From contig NZ_JQMO01000003.1 of assembly GCF_000744785.1 (NCBI RefSeq), positions 2,790,001 through 2,854,000 of the forward strand: DNA of 64,000 nucleotides, read 5' to 3'. Made by a program: the position numbers and the translations under genes. This document shows, in pieces, positions 32,331 through 41,795 of this stretch. Below the pieces are notes generated by a model. The model did not search any database. It was not told where the DNA came from and saw only the letters and a program-made list of their open reading frames with translations. The DNA comes from Kitasatospora azatica KCTC 9699 (GTDB lineage Bacteria > Actinomycetota > Actinomycetes > Streptomycetales > Streptomycetaceae). Each line of letters begins with the position of its first letter. The first letter of the stretch is position 1.

Positions 32331-33647
32331 ATGGTGCTATGCGTGAAGTTCACCTCCACATCGGAGCCGATCAGTCACGACATGATCCGGCAGATGATGA
32401 TGCGCGCGGCAACAGTGGCGGCCAAGGCCCTCACGGACACCGAGCAGGCGCCGGAAGGCCGTCTGAGCACTTTGATGGAAAGCCACGGCGAAGTCCTTGC
32501 CGCGCGCGGCCCTGGCCAGCCCCTCCCGTTCGAGTCCTTCCTGGCGATGCTCACCGGCTACCTCGCCCGGCTCCTCCCCGACGGGGTATCACCGGAGGAG
32601 ATGACGGGTGTCCATCTGATCAACGACGACGGCCTGTTCGAAGAAGATCTGTTCGACCTTGACCAGGAACAGCGGGAGGTCGCGCGGGCAGTCCAGAAGG
32701 CCACCCGGGACGGCCGGTCCACCTCCCTGGCGGAAATCGAGCAGGAGATGGACCAGGTCACCGTCAACTCGGGGCTGAGGAAGCGCGGCACTCAAGATGC
32801 CTATGCCAAGGGCCGGTCTGACCTCTCCCGGCTCCCAGCCGGGACCGAGACCGAGGTGCGGAGGCTGAACATGCCCAGCGTCGTCGGCCAGTTCTACCGT
32901 CCCATCAACTACGCTGCTCTCTACGAGCAGTGGTGGTTTGCCTGCCCCGTGTGCCGCTGGCCGATGAAGATCACCCGGCACCGTTCGCGCAAGTCGGTCA
33001 CCGGCAGGGTGCGGTGCTTCTACCGGCCGCACGCGGAACTGATGGGCGCCTCCTACACCTTCAAGATCCCTGATGCAGGTAAGCCGCCGGCACTGATCCC
33101 CGGCTCCCCGCCTCCGGCCCCCACTGGGGCGGCGTCGGTTCTCGCCCATGACCTGCGGGGATCCGTGCCCCAACCGCTGCCAGCCGCAGGGCATCTGGCG
33201 CTGGCACGCGGACCGTGGCGCTACACCACCGTCCCCGGCCTCCTCGAGATCGCCCTGTACGACGCGCTGATCTCACGCGGCTTCGCCGTCGCCCCAGAGC
33301 CTCACATGAGCCGCGCAGCCCTGGGAGCCGGGGCCGACTGCCCCGGCACCGTCACCGTGTGGCCCTACCTGGATGCCTACGACCTGCACGTTGACGTGTG
33401 GCAGCTCGGTGACGAGAGAGAGTCCTTTCTGCTCGACATCAAGGACTTCACCTCGGAGAAGCTGCTGGCGAAGAAGATCCAAGCCGACGGCGGCGATGAC
33501 GCAGCCGAGTGGATCATCGTCCCCGACTACCGGGAAACATCCCTGCCCCTGCTGCGCGGGGTGTGCGAGGAGTTCGGCCTGAAGGTGACCACCGCAGGTG
33601 AGATCGGCCAGAAGATCTGCAGGACGGCGGGTATCCGATGGGCCTGA
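32331..33647 (+). CDS. REase-fold protein of the pPIWI-RE system
   Basis: A 438-residue protein. The N-terminal half is helical and acidic (LPFESFLAMLTGYLARLLPD, VHLINDDGLFEEDLFDLDQE). A possible zinc site is CPVCRWPMKI followed by a Cys in GRVRC (near residues 205-230). The C-terminal 130 residues look like a PD-(D/E)xK nuclease: VPGLLEIALYDALISRGFAV, then YLDAYDLHVDVWQLGD (Asp near 350) and SFLLDIKDF (DxK near 369). In published pPIWI-RE operons the partner of the DinG helicase is a restriction-endonuclease-fold protein of this kind, presumably cutting invading DNA. It overlaps the helicase start by 10 bp. The ATG at 32331 has only a weak ribosome-binding site. Confidence 0.8.
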   Translation: MVLCVKFTSTSEPISHDMIRQMMMRAATVAAKALTDTEQAPEGRLSTLMESHGEVLAARGPGQPLPFESFLAMLTGYLARLLPDGVSPEEMTGVHLINDDGLFEEDLFDLDQEQREVARAVQKATRDGRSTSLAEIEQEMDQVTVNSGLRKRGTQDAYAKGRSDLSRLPAGTETEVRRLNMPSVVGQFYRPINYAALYEQWWFACPVCRWPMKITRHRSRKSVTGRVRCFYRPHAELMGASYTFKIPDAGKPPALIPGSPPPAPTGAASVLAHDLRGSVPQPLPAAGHLALARGPWRYTTVPGLLEIALYDALISRGFAVAPEPHMSRAALGAGADCPGTVTVWPYLDAYDLHVDVWQLGDERESFLLDIKDFTSEKLLAKKIQADGGDDAAEWIIVPDYRETSLPLLRGVCEEFGLKVTTAGEIGQKICRTAGIRWA

Positions 33648-36600
33648 CAAGCAAGCTCCGCAAGGACGACGCGGCAGTCTACTGCGCGCTGGCGCTCGCC
33701 GCTCACTATTTCCCCGGCCCGTCCGACGATCATGGGCAGCCCGCGGGGACGTTCCGGCACGCCGCGTTCCTCCTGTCCGGCCAGTACGACAAGTGGTCGG
33801 CCTGGGCGAACCTCCCGCACGAGGAGAAGCAGCGCCTCGCCGACGTTCTCGTCAACGCTCCCGGAGAACTCGCCAGCGCACCGGCCTTCGCTCAGGCTGC
33901 CCGCAGGAGACTGGCCACGCCCCCTGCTGGCCAGGCACCCCAGTTCGTCCCCGTCGGCGAACCTCACACAGCGGAAGCCGCCTCGCCGCTGGTCGGAGAC
34001 GACCTCCTGGCCTACGTGGACCGCACCCTCAAACGAGTCCGCAAGGATCACCCTCGCCCCAAGCCGGCACCACCCGCCGCAGCCGGGGTGTGGATGACCC
34101 GCAAGCTCTACGCCGGCGGTATCGGGGAGATCCAGGGCCGCGCCACCATCCCCACCTTCGCAGGCGGCACCGAGGCCGACCCGTGCCAGAGCCCGCCCCA
34201 GGTGCACACCGCTGCCTACCTACCGAACGTCGAGGCGCCAACCAGTGACCTCCTCGACCTCGCCCGGCAGCTGGATCAGCGGCTCAAGCCCGAAGGCCGG
34301 CACCTGTACCAAGTCCTCAAGACGCTCTTCAGTCAGCTCAACACCACGGACACGATCTCCCCGAAGGAGGCGCTCCGCCTCTGTGCCGGCGCCACCGAGG
34401 TCTTCAACGCCCCTACGGGCACCGGTAAGAGCGTCCTCGTCCGTGTCATGGCCTCGTGGTTCGCAGTCAACGGCCTGACGCTCGCGATCGTCCTGCCCAC
34501 GGTCGAGGCGACACTCTCGGCAGCATGGGACATCAGTCAGGACCTCGAATACCTCGGCCACCCCGAGACATGTACTCCCCTGATGTCCCCCTACGGCCTG
34601 CACGAGCGGGCCATGAAAATCGCCTCCCGTATCGAAGGATCGATCGCCGAACAGTCGGCCAAGATCCGCTGGAAGATCAGCCAGCTCTCCTACGGCTGCG
34701 CGCTGAACCGCTTCACCGAGGCCACACACCCCTACCCCGCGGGATCCGAATCCTGCATGACCCTCTACCCGCTCCCTCCAGCCAAGGGAACCCGGCGCTG
34801 CCCCTTCGTGCCGGTCTGCGGGAAGTACCAGCAACACCACAACGCGTGCACCGCTTCAGTGGTGGTGACCAACCACCACAACTTCATGATGGGCCGGATG
34901 CCTATCGGCATCACCCTCGACGACCGCCCCACCAGCGGCCTGAGCGTGGCCGAGTTCCTGCTGCGCCGCTGCCACGCCACCCTCATCGACGAGATCGACC
35001 AGTTCCAGTCCACGGCCATCGGGAAGTGCTCCAGCGAGCTGGTCCTGGACTCGCGACTCGACAAGAAGATCCCGCTCCAGCAGCTCCACGACGAGCTGCG
35101 CAAGCAGCCACCGGCCACGGTCAAGGAACTCGTCCCGCCGGTCACCTACGCCCGTTACCTGACAGAGTTCCTACTGGCCGCCGTCTGCGAAGGCCAGCTC
35201 CACCTGCGGCACTACGAGGGCGATGGCGGTCCCGTCGGCGACCGGGCGGGTATGAACAGCACCGGATGGCACATCTCCGGAGGCCGGGACCGCCGACTGA
35301 TCCACCTGCTGCTCCCAGAGGCAGGCATCACCAGCGAGCACGAGATCCCGCAAGAGCTCTTCGACAAGCTCAACGCGCTCAGGCCACCGAAGCCCGGCCA
35401 GGACCCGCTCGACGACCCGTTCAGCACCGTGGAACTGGAAGACCACTACCTTGACGTGCGCAACGCCCTCGGTGACCTTCTCGGCCACCGCGGCGCCGAT
35501 CTGCTCACCCACACCCAGCACCGTCTGGGTGACCTCCTCAAGGCCATCGTCAAAGACGAACACGACCGCGCAGAAGCAGTCGAACTGCTCATCGTCCGCA
35601 CCTGGCTCTCCGAGCTGGACGACACCCTCAACGACCTGATGGGCAAGACCGCCCAGCTCCGTGCGAGCGGCCTGGCCTCGGCCCGCGCCCTCGCCGAACG
35701 CCTTGAGCGCGGCATCGGAGCCAACATCCTCCCGTTCGGCATGCTCGGCCGCGCCCTGTTCGGCTACCGGGTCACCGGCCTGGACGACCCAGCCAAGACC
35801 GGCGAACTCACCTCCCAGAGCATCACCGGAGACCCGCACACCTACACCGCCCAGCTCGGCAGCATCGTCTCGCTCGCCCTCGCCGGCATCGAGCGGCCCG
35901 TCATGGGCCTGTCCGCGACCGCATACTTTCCGCAGGCCGTCCGCGAGCACATCCACAGCACCGTGAAGTGGTGGATGACCGACGCCGCACCGGACAGCAT
36001 CCGCGCGAAGAAACACACCATCACCGACTCCCTCAACAACCCCATCCAGATCTCCGGGCTCCCCCAGCACCTCAAGGCAGCGGCCCTCAAGCAGCTCGGC
36101 GAGAGCCTGTACGACACCCGCATCCACCCCGAGCTCGAACGCCTCGAGAAGGAGGACAAGGACCGCGCGCACGCCGCCGTGGTGGTCAACTCCTACCTGC
36201 ACTGTCGCTACATCGCGTTGGGGATCTACAACTCCGGCAACTACACAGGCGGCCTGTGCGTCGCCGTCCCGCCGGACAAGGAACGCCGCAGCGACCTGCC
36301 GCCGCTGCCCGCAGGCATCATCGAGCTGACGCCCGAGGAATTCGAGACCTTCCCGGCCAAGGGGAAGATCCTTGTCGTCCCCATGGCGCGCATCGCCCGC
36401 GGCCTGAACATCGTCATCGGCACCAAGTCGGCGATCACCCCCGTCTACCTGTGCACCCGGCCCCTGGCGCTGCTGAGCGATCCCCCGGAGATGTACGCCT
36501 CGGTCAACGCCGCCGGCCTCAACAGCCTCCCCAAGGAGCCCAGCGATGACCCAGTCGCGGCTCTCGCAGCAGCACGCACCGAGGCGTGGAGGCGCCTGAG

Positions 36601-36904
36601 CCTGATCATGCGCTCCGCGCCCGGTTTCGGGTCGACCCACAAGGTTCTGCAAGAGGAGATCGTCGCAGGCATGGTCGTCGACATGATCCAGCTCGCCGGA
36701 CGAGCGCGCCGCGGCGGAACGGACATGACCCTGCACCTCGTGGACTACGCCTTCCACCGCGACTCGTGGCAAGCCGACCTCGCCAGCATCCTCCAGCGGA
36801 TGTACATCAACTGGGACGAGGACGAACGCCGCCGCATGGACGACATCTACCGCGAAGCCCTCTCCGCCTTCCTCGCCTACGCCGGAATCGGCCCGGCCGC
36901 ATGA
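33638..36904 (+). CDS. DinG-type superfamily 2 helicase of the pPIWI-RE system
   Basis: A 1088-residue protein. After an N-terminal region of about 240 residues specific to these operons comes the helicase core: Walker A FNAPTGTGKSVLVRV (near residue 257), four Cys between about 354 and 393 (YGC, SC, RRCPFVPVC) in the place of the DinG iron-sulfur cluster, Walker B LIDEIDQF (near 450), GLSATAYFP (motif III-like), and motif VI region IQLAGRARRGGTDMTLH near 1020. It would unwind DNA or R-loops for the pPIWI-RE protein. Translationally coupled to the REase-like gene; its stop overlaps ATG 36901 of the next frame. Confidence 0.88.
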   Translation: MGLTSKLRKDDAAVYCALALAAHYFPGPSDDHGQPAGTFRHAAFLLSGQYDKWSAWANLPHEEKQRLADVLVNAPGELASAPAFAQAARRRLATPPAGQAPQFVPVGEPHTAEAASPLVGDDLLAYVDRTLKRVRKDHPRPKPAPPAAAGVWMTRKLYAGGIGEIQGRATIPTFAGGTEADPCQSPPQVHTAAYLPNVEAPTSDLLDLARQLDQRLKPEGRHLYQVLKTLFSQLNTTDTISPKEALRLCAGATEVFNAPTGTGKSVLVRVMASWFAVNGLTLAIVLPTVEATLSAAWDISQDLEYLGHPETCTPLMSPYGLHERAMKIASRIEGSIAEQSAKIRWKISQLSYGCALNRFTEATHPYPAGSESCMTLYPLPPAKGTRRCPFVPVCGKYQQHHNACTASVVVTNHHNFMMGRMPIGITLDDRPTSGLSVAEFLLRRCHATLIDEIDQFQSTAIGKCSSELVLDSRLDKKIPLQQLHDELRKQPPATVKELVPPVTYARYLTEFLLAAVCEGQLHLRHYEGDGGPVGDRAGMNSTGWHISGGRDRRLIHLLLPEAGITSEHEIPQELFDKLNALRPPKPGQDPLDDPFSTVELEDHYLDVRNALGDLLGHRGADLLTHTQHRLGDLLKAIVKDEHDRAEAVELLIVRTWLSELDDTLNDLMGKTAQLRASGLASARALAERLERGIGANILPFGMLGRALFGYRVTGLDDPAKTGELTSQSITGDPHTYTAQLGSIVSLALAGIERPVMGLSATAYFPQAVREHIHSTVKWWMTDAAPDSIRAKKHTITDSLNNPIQISGLPQHLKAAALKQLGESLYDTRIHPELERLEKEDKDRAHAAVVVNSYLHCRYIALGIYNSGNYTGGLCVAVPPDKERRSDLPPLPAGIIELTPEEFETFPAKGKILVVPMARIARGLNIVIGTKSAITPVYLCTRPLALLSDPPEMYASVNAAGLNSLPKEPSDDPVAALAAARTEAWRRLSLIMRSAPGFGSTHKVLQEEIVAGMVVDMIQLAGRARRGGTDMTLHLVDYAFHRDSWQADLASILQRMYINWDEDERRRMDDIYREALSAFLAYAGIGPAA

Positions 36905-36927
36905 CCCTCGAAGGAGAACCCGCCCGC

Positions 36928-39585
36928 ATGACCGCCCGCCCGCCCAAGCAGACCCAGCGCCTTGACCTCCTCGCCGGCCGGGTCACGCCCGCCCTCCTCG
37001 CGGACGCCTCCGTCCACATCCGCGACTGCGGCCCAACAGGCGTCAACATGTGGAAGATCTTCGAGAACGCCTACCGCCGGCGCGCCGGGCGGGACCAGGT
37101 CCAGGCCCCCCACTCCATCGCCACGACGGCTCTGCGTGCCCTCACTGGCGGGTACGTCTGGCTGGATGCCAAGCGGGCCGTCCTAGCCAGCCTGGACCCG
37201 ATCGACGACGATACGGTGCGCGACGTCTTCACCCTGCTGCATGGCCTGGCCATGGGCGAGGACATCGACGACATCGACCTCAACCAACCGGTCAGCCTCG
37301 CGGAAAAGTTCGCCTCCACCCCCCAGGAACAGCGCGCTCTGTCCGACTACCTGCTCCGCTCGCCCAGCGGCCAGCCCGACGCCCCCACATGGGTCTACCA
37401 GACCGTCACCTGGGATCTCGCCCGCCGAATCGCAGCCGAGCCCTGGAGCATCGACGGCCTGTCCGTTCGGCTTCGCCCCGACACTTCGGGTGGCCTCGTC
37501 GCATGGGACGACCCGTGGCCGGACGAGCCCGGAACCCGCTTCTCTCTGCCGCGGATCCGACTGCGGATGAAGACCGAGCCCAACGTGAGCGATCCACTGA
37601 TCCTCATCTCCGCCTCGGCGACCCGTATCAGCCGCTCCATGGACTTCACCCGCACGGTCCTCGTTGAACAGGACCATCCGAACCGGCCACTGGTCGAGGT
37701 CGAACTCGACGGCCGGGGACGTCTTCGCGACGTCAACCGCCTCGCCCTCCAGGCCCTCTCCCGGCTCGGTATGGGCCGCTCGGTCCTCCACGAGATCGAC
37801 AAGCAGATCCAGGCTGATCGGCTGACCCGCCAGCAAGCCCAGGAGAACGGCGAGGAGCCGCCCGAACCCCAGCAACTGGGCACCGTCAGGCCCATCATGG
37901 CCAAGAACTTCTACTTCCCTGTCGGCTCCGGCGTGGGCATGGACTACTACCGCGGGCTGTACGACCACATCCAGAACACCCTCGGCAACAACTGGCGGCC
38001 TCTCCACGGCTTCTTCGAGGGCGGCAACTTCAAGCAGGCCAAGAAGGACGAAGTCCTCATGGAGCCGCTGGACATCACCCGCTCCCTGGACGCCATGGGC
38101 CTCGAGCACCTGCGCATCGTGTGCCTGTGGGCGACTGACGAGATTCGACAGCGGATGATCAACGCCCTCGCCCGCGCCTACGGACTGGACCCCGCCGCCC
38201 TCAACCCCGCCGAAGGCAAGAGCGCCACGCTGCACGGCACCCGCGTCAGTGCCGTCTTCCACCACGTCCCCGAATTCCTCCAGCACGGGCCCGCCGCCGG
38301 CCGGTCCGCACACACGGCCGATCTGCTCGCCCTGAAGGCAGCAGCCGGCGAGATCGTCGGTGTATGGGCGGAAACCGAGTACGGCGACGGAAAGAAGAAC
38401 TCGCCGCCACGGCCGAAGGACAGCGAAGACGCCAAGCACCAGACCCACCGGATCCTCGCCAAGAAGGACCTGGTGGTCCAGTACATCGACAGCGCCGTCC
38501 AGACCGGCATCGACAAGTCCACCGACATGGACCACCAGAGCCTGTCCTGCCTCATGGACCTCTACCGCAACCTCGGGTTCGTCGACCGCCGTGTCTCCAG
38601 CGTCCTGACCAAGCCCATCGGTGAGCACTCCGCCGATGGCGTCGCCCACTGCGGCATCCATGTCCGCAGGCAGTCCCGCCGACCGGGCGAACGCGACGCC
38701 AGGATCGTCGTCTCCGCCAGCGTCCTTAAGCCCCCCACCGTCCCGAACGGCGCTTGGACGCTCCACGGATGGTCCTACACCGACCGCGTCTGGAAGCCTT
38801 ACCACTTGGCCGAAGCCGCCTTCCATGCTGCCGACTACCCGGCCGGGAAGATGACGGAGTTCACGGACAACATCGCTGGCTACTCCAGCACCGCCAAGGT
38901 CATCGACCAGGCGCTGGAAGACCTCGCCGATTACCTCGGCGGCGTCCCGTACACGGTCACGGTGGATGGCTTCGCCTGTCGCCGCCTGTGGAAGGGCCTG
39001 CACAACAAGGCCCAGGGCCAGCCGCCCGAGGCCAACACGACCTGGCTCCCGGGTTCCACCATCGCTCCCCGGTACCGGCCCATCGCCGTGATCCGGCTGA
39101 ACACCACTGATGAGGAAGTCCCCCGTCCGGTGCAGGTGACGATCACCGACGAGGAGGACGCGGAGATCAAGACCAAGGAACGCACCACCCAGGTCTTCCG
39201 GATCGACCCCGACCTCGGAGAGAGCAGCACCTGGCTACTCGTCAACACCACCCACCAGTTCGATGGGAACGGTGCCGGCAGGCAGGGCTCGAAGAAGACC
39301 CGCTGGTCCGCTCTGCCGTGGAACAAGGGCAAGAACGAGATCAAGGCCAACTACTACGCCATGACCGCCACCGAGATCTTCCCGATCGCCGTGAACACGG
39401 ACCACCGGCGGGAGCTGACGATGGTGACCGCCAGGCTCTGCCACCAGGCGCTCGCGTGGAAGCACCGCACTCGCTACCCGATCGCCCTCCACGCGGCGCT
39501 CCAGATGGACCAGGACCACCCGCAATACCGACGCACCACCACACCCGAGGACATCGAGGACGAGACGCCCGACGAGGACGCATAG
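36928..39585 (+). CDS. pPIWI-RE family protein (prokaryotic PIWI/Argonaute relative)
   Basis: An 885-residue protein. I chose ATG 36928 because AAGGAG lies 11 bp upstream; ATG 36901, overlapping the helicase stop, would add nine residues. An N-terminal helical X-type region is followed by a MID-like part (KNFYFPVGSGVGMDYYRGLYD near residue 326, RIVCLWATDEIRQRM near 396) and an RNase H/PIWI-like C-terminal half, with SYTDRVWKPYHLAEA, and YYAMTATEIFPIAV near residue 810 as the probable site of the family's conserved Glu. Known families of this type lack the standard PIWI catalytic tetrad in many members and sit with a DinG helicase and an REase, as here. Proposed role: nucleic-acid-guided restriction of invaders. 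Confidence 0.82.
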   Translation: MTARPPKQTQRLDLLAGRVTPALLADASVHIRDCGPTGVNMWKIFENAYRRRAGRDQVQAPHSIATTALRALTGGYVWLDAKRAVLASLDPIDDDTVRDVFTLLHGLAMGEDIDDIDLNQPVSLAEKFASTPQEQRALSDYLLRSPSGQPDAPTWVYQTVTWDLARRIAAEPWSIDGLSVRLRPDTSGGLVAWDDPWPDEPGTRFSLPRIRLRMKTEPNVSDPLILISASATRISRSMDFTRTVLVEQDHPNRPLVEVELDGRGRLRDVNRLALQALSRLGMGRSVLHEIDKQIQADRLTRQQAQENGEEPPEPQQLGTVRPIMAKNFYFPVGSGVGMDYYRGLYDHIQNTLGNNWRPLHGFFEGGNFKQAKKDEVLMEPLDITRSLDAMGLEHLRIVCLWATDEIRQRMINALARAYGLDPAALNPAEGKSATLHGTRVSAVFHHVPEFLQHGPAAGRSAHTADLLALKAAAGEIVGVWAETEYGDGKKNSPPRPKDSEDAKHQTHRILAKKDLVVQYIDSAVQTGIDKSTDMDHQSLSCLMDLYRNLGFVDRRVSSVLTKPIGEHSADGVAHCGIHVRRQSRRPGERDARIVVSASVLKPPTVPNGAWTLHGWSYTDRVWKPYHLAEAAFHAADYPAGKMTEFTDNIAGYSSTAKVIDQALEDLADYLGGVPYTVTVDGFACRRLWKGLHNKAQGQPPEANTTWLPGSTIAPRYRPIAVIRLNTTDEEVPRPVQVTITDEEDAEIKTKERTTQVFRIDPDLGESSTWLLVNTTHQFDGNGAGRQGSKKTRWSALPWNKGKNEIKANYYAMTATEIFPIAVNTDHRRELTMVTARLCHQALAWKHRTRYPIALHAALQMDQDHPQYRRTTTPEDIEDETPDEDA

Positions 39586-39610
39586 TCCGCCGTGCTTCGC
39601 ACCGTGCGGC

Positions 39611-39636
39611 GCGGCCCTGGGGCAATCCGGGGCCGC
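39611..39636. terminator. Hairpin between convergent pPIWI-RE and MFS genes
   Basis: GCGGCCC (39611-39617) pairs with GGGCCGC (39630-39636), with CTGG/CCGG-type pairing within the loop. It lies 26 bp past the pPIWI-RE stop. Confidence 0.6.
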
Positions 39637-39715
39637 ACGTGGCATCACGCGGACGGGCAACGTCTGGGGCCGAAGTTGCCGTGTCCAACGGCAGTGACCA
39701 AGCCAGGAAGGAGCG

Positions 39716-40924
39716 CTACTGGTCCCGGCGCCAGGGCCAGGTGACCGACGCGGCGATGACCAGGAGGATCGCGGAGATCCAAAAAGGAGCATGGAGGCCG
39801 GCCGCTCCCGCGGTTGCACCGCCGGTGAGGGCTCCCAGAGCGGCTGAGCCGATGCCGAACAGGCGGAACGCCGAGACCACTCGGCCGAGCAGGTGGTCCG
39901 GCGTCATCGATGACCGAGCTGAACCGGCAGCGACACTGATGAGAGCCGAAGCGGCTCCCAAGAACATCAGGAGAACGCCCGTGACGTAGACGTTCGGCAG
40001 CAGGGTCACGCCGAGCCACACGAGACCCTGAGCGAGGCTGGCGATGGCCATGACCTGCCGGTAAGAGAGGTTGCGCGTGAGCGGGGCCGCGCGCCAGCCG
40101 GCCAGCATCCCGCCAACGGCGGCTGTGGCGAGGAGGAGGCCGTACCCGGCGGCTGCCACGTGCAGGACTCTGGTCGCGTAGAGCACGAAGGTGGCGAAGG
40201 CGACGTTGTAGGCGAAGTTGTACGTGGCCATGCTGGCAGCGAGGACGCGCAGCTCGCGGGTCTCGCGAAGATGCCGTAGCCCGGCGCGGATCGCGGCGGT
40301 CATCGTCTGATGCTGCTCGCTTGCCGCGGACATCTGGGGCAGTCGGCTGACGCACAAGGCGGAGGCGACGAAGGAGACCGCGTCCGCTGCGAACGGCAGG
40401 AACTTGTTCAGCACGAACGTCGCCGTCCCCAGCGGCGGGCCCACCAGTGACCGGCCGACCGTGTCGATCGCCCAGTAGCGGCCGTTGGTCCGCGCGAGCG
40501 CCTCCTTGTCGCGGCCGACCAGCGTGGGGATGACGGCCTGGGCGGACGAGTCGAAGAAGCACTGCGCGATGCCCACGAGGAGGATCGCCGCAAGCAGGAG
40601 CGGCAGACTCGCGTGACCCGTGGCCACCGCGAGGGCCAGGACGGCCAGGACCGAGGCCCGGGAGAGATCAGCGCTGACCATGACCAGTCGCCGGGGCCAG
40701 CGGTCTGCCAGGGCTCCGGCTGGCAGACCTGCCACGAGCCAGGGCGCGTAGAAGGCGGCGGTGACGGTGGAGACCTCGAAAGCGTTGCGGGTCAGAGAGG
40801 CGGCCAGCAACGGTGCTGCGGCCAGGAAGGCGCCGTCGCCGGTCACGGAGATTCCGGTCGACGCGAGCAGCGGCCCTACTCCGCCCGTTGTGCGTGTGCG
40901 GCGCAGTTCCTCTACTCGCGTCAT
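39716..40924 (-). CDS. MFS transporter
   Basis: A 402-residue integral membrane protein, about twelve hydrophobic segments, with the loop 2-3 motif ALADRWPRRLVMVSADLSRAS near residue 75 and AWRAAPLTRNLSYRQVMAIAS in the C-terminal half. ATG 40924 is preceded by AGGAGGG. The type (MDTSGG, EntS/enterobactin-exporter-like, also macrolide efflux) usually exports small molecules. It is the only transporter in the element, so it might export the product of the 46.3-55.1-kb cluster, although it lies 5 kb away and on the opposite strand. That link is inference only. Confidence 0.85.
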   Translation of the reverse strand: MTRVEELRRTRTTGGVGPLLASTGISVTGDGAFLAAAPLLAASLTRNAFEVSTVTAAFYAPWLVAGLPAGALADRWPRRLVMVSADLSRASVLAVLALAVATGHASLPLLLAAILLVGIAQCFFDSSAQAVIPTLVGRDKEALARTNGRYWAIDTVGRSLVGPPLGTATFVLNKFLPFAADAVSFVASALCVSRLPQMSAASEQHQTMTAAIRAGLRHLRETRELRVLAASMATYNFAYNVAFATFVLYATRVLHVAAAGYGLLLATAAVGGMLAGWRAAPLTRNLSYRQVMAIASLAQGLVWLGVTLLPNVYVTGVLLMFLGAASALISVAAGSARSSMTPDHLLGRVVSAFRLFGIGSAALGALTGGATAGAAGLHAPFWISAILLVIAASVTWPWRRDQ

Positions 40925-40947
40925 GGACGGCCCTCCTGGATCTGCGG

Positions 40948-41166
40948 TTAGTTTGCGAGCTGGTCCAGCGTGAACTCACCGTTGTGCGCGCCGTCGAGGA
41001 AGGTCAGCCACTCGTGTTCGGTGAAGGCGAGCACCGGGCCTGCTCCGTTGTTCTTCGTGTCGCGGACGCCGATCCATCCATCCTGAAAGGCCACTTCAAC
41101 GCAGCCACCCTCGCCGCTTCCGTTGGCCTTGCGCCAGCGTGCGGCGCTGAAGTCCGGACTAGCCAT
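40948..41166 (-). CDS. DUF397 protein, orphan
   Basis: A 72-residue DUF397 protein: SAARWRKANGSGEGGCVEVAF, then WIGVRDTKNN and FTEHEWLTFLDGAHNGEF. ATG 41166 has AGGAGG upstream. DUF397 proteins are normally partnered with a WhiJ-like helix-turn-helix regulator, with which they form toxin-antitoxin-like or sigma-like regulatory pairs in Streptomyces. No such regulator is adjacent here; the nearest is the complete pair at 44336-45439. It lies 23 bp upstream of the MFS gene on the same strand, so it may be cotranscribed with it. Confidence 0.85.
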   Translation of the reverse strand: MASPDFSAARWRKANGSGEGGCVEVAFQDGWIGVRDTKNNGAGPVLAFTEHEWLTFLDGAHNGEFTLDQLAN

Positions 41167-41375
41167 ACGTGCCTCCTGAATCGGTTGCATCGCAGTTCGC
41201 TTCCCTTGGAGAGGAGCGGGTGCCACCCAATCCAATGATCAGACCATGGCGCAACCCCTCCCGGGGGCGCATTTGAATATGCGTCAGATCCGGCCAAGGT
41301 CGTCGGGTCTTCTGGTGGACCGGTGGCGCCACGTCGTAGCCTTGCCACGGACCGTGAGCAGACGTGGGGGGACAG

Positions 41376-41795
41376 ATGGATCCGCAGGTGGTCGACCTCG
41401 CGCGGACAGCAGGAACCACTGTGGTCACCCTGATGGCCTCGGACACCTGGAACCGGGCCCGCGACGGCCTCGTAGCGCTGTGGCGACGGGCTCACCCCGA
41501 ACGTGCGGACCAGCTCGCGGACCAGCTCGACGCCACACGGGACGAACTCATCGCCGCCCGAGCGGCAGGCGACGAGCAGAGCGAGGAGGAGCTGAACTCC
41601 GAGTGGCAGAGTCGGCTGCGGCGACTGCTGATGGCTGAGCCGGGCTTGGCGGAGGAACTGAGCCGCTTCCTGGAGGAGTTCGCCCCCTCGACAGGCGGCC
41701 AGCCCGTGGTGGGCGAGGTACACATGCACGCGAAGGCGTCCGGTCGCGGCCGGGTCTATCAGGCCGGCCGCGACCAGCACATCACCGAGGGATGA
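41376..41795 (+). CDS. Small helical protein with C-terminal amyloid-like motif (predicted NLR effector)
   Basis: A 139-residue protein from ATG 41376 (GGGGGGACAG upstream). The N-terminus is an amphipathic/hydrophobic stretch, VDLARTAGTTVVTLMASDTW (residues 6-25), followed by charged helices (RADQLADQLDATRDELIAAR and EEELNSEWQSRLRRLLMAEP). The last 20 residues contain ASGRGRVYQAGRDQHITE, whose G-x-V-x-Q-x-G core recalls RHIM/BASS amyloid motifs. The next gene, an NB-ARC/TPR protein overlapping by 4 bp, has the same motif at its N-terminus. Effector with C-terminal motif plus receptor with N-terminal motif is the known layout for amyloid signalling. The helical domain would then be a Bell-like membrane-targeting death effector; this is inference. 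Confidence 0.75.
   Translation: MDPQVVDLARTAGTTVVTLMASDTWNRARDGLVALWRRAHPERADQLADQLDATRDELIAARAAGDEQSEEELNSEWQSRLRRLLMAEPGLAEELSRFLEEFAPSTGGQPVVGEVHMHAKASGRGRVYQAGRDQHITEG

Noticed and set aside
35171..36772. 533-codon minus-strand frame opposite the DinG-like gene
   Set aside because: Shadow of the helicase gene.
37183..39003. 606-codon minus-strand frame opposite the pPIWI-RE gene
   Set aside because: Shadow frame without motifs.
26376..39585. Considered as BREX, DISARM or a type I restriction-modification locus
   Set aside because: No PglZ/BrxC, DrmA/B/C, HsdR or HsdS; the helicase is DinG-like and the last gene is PIWI-like.
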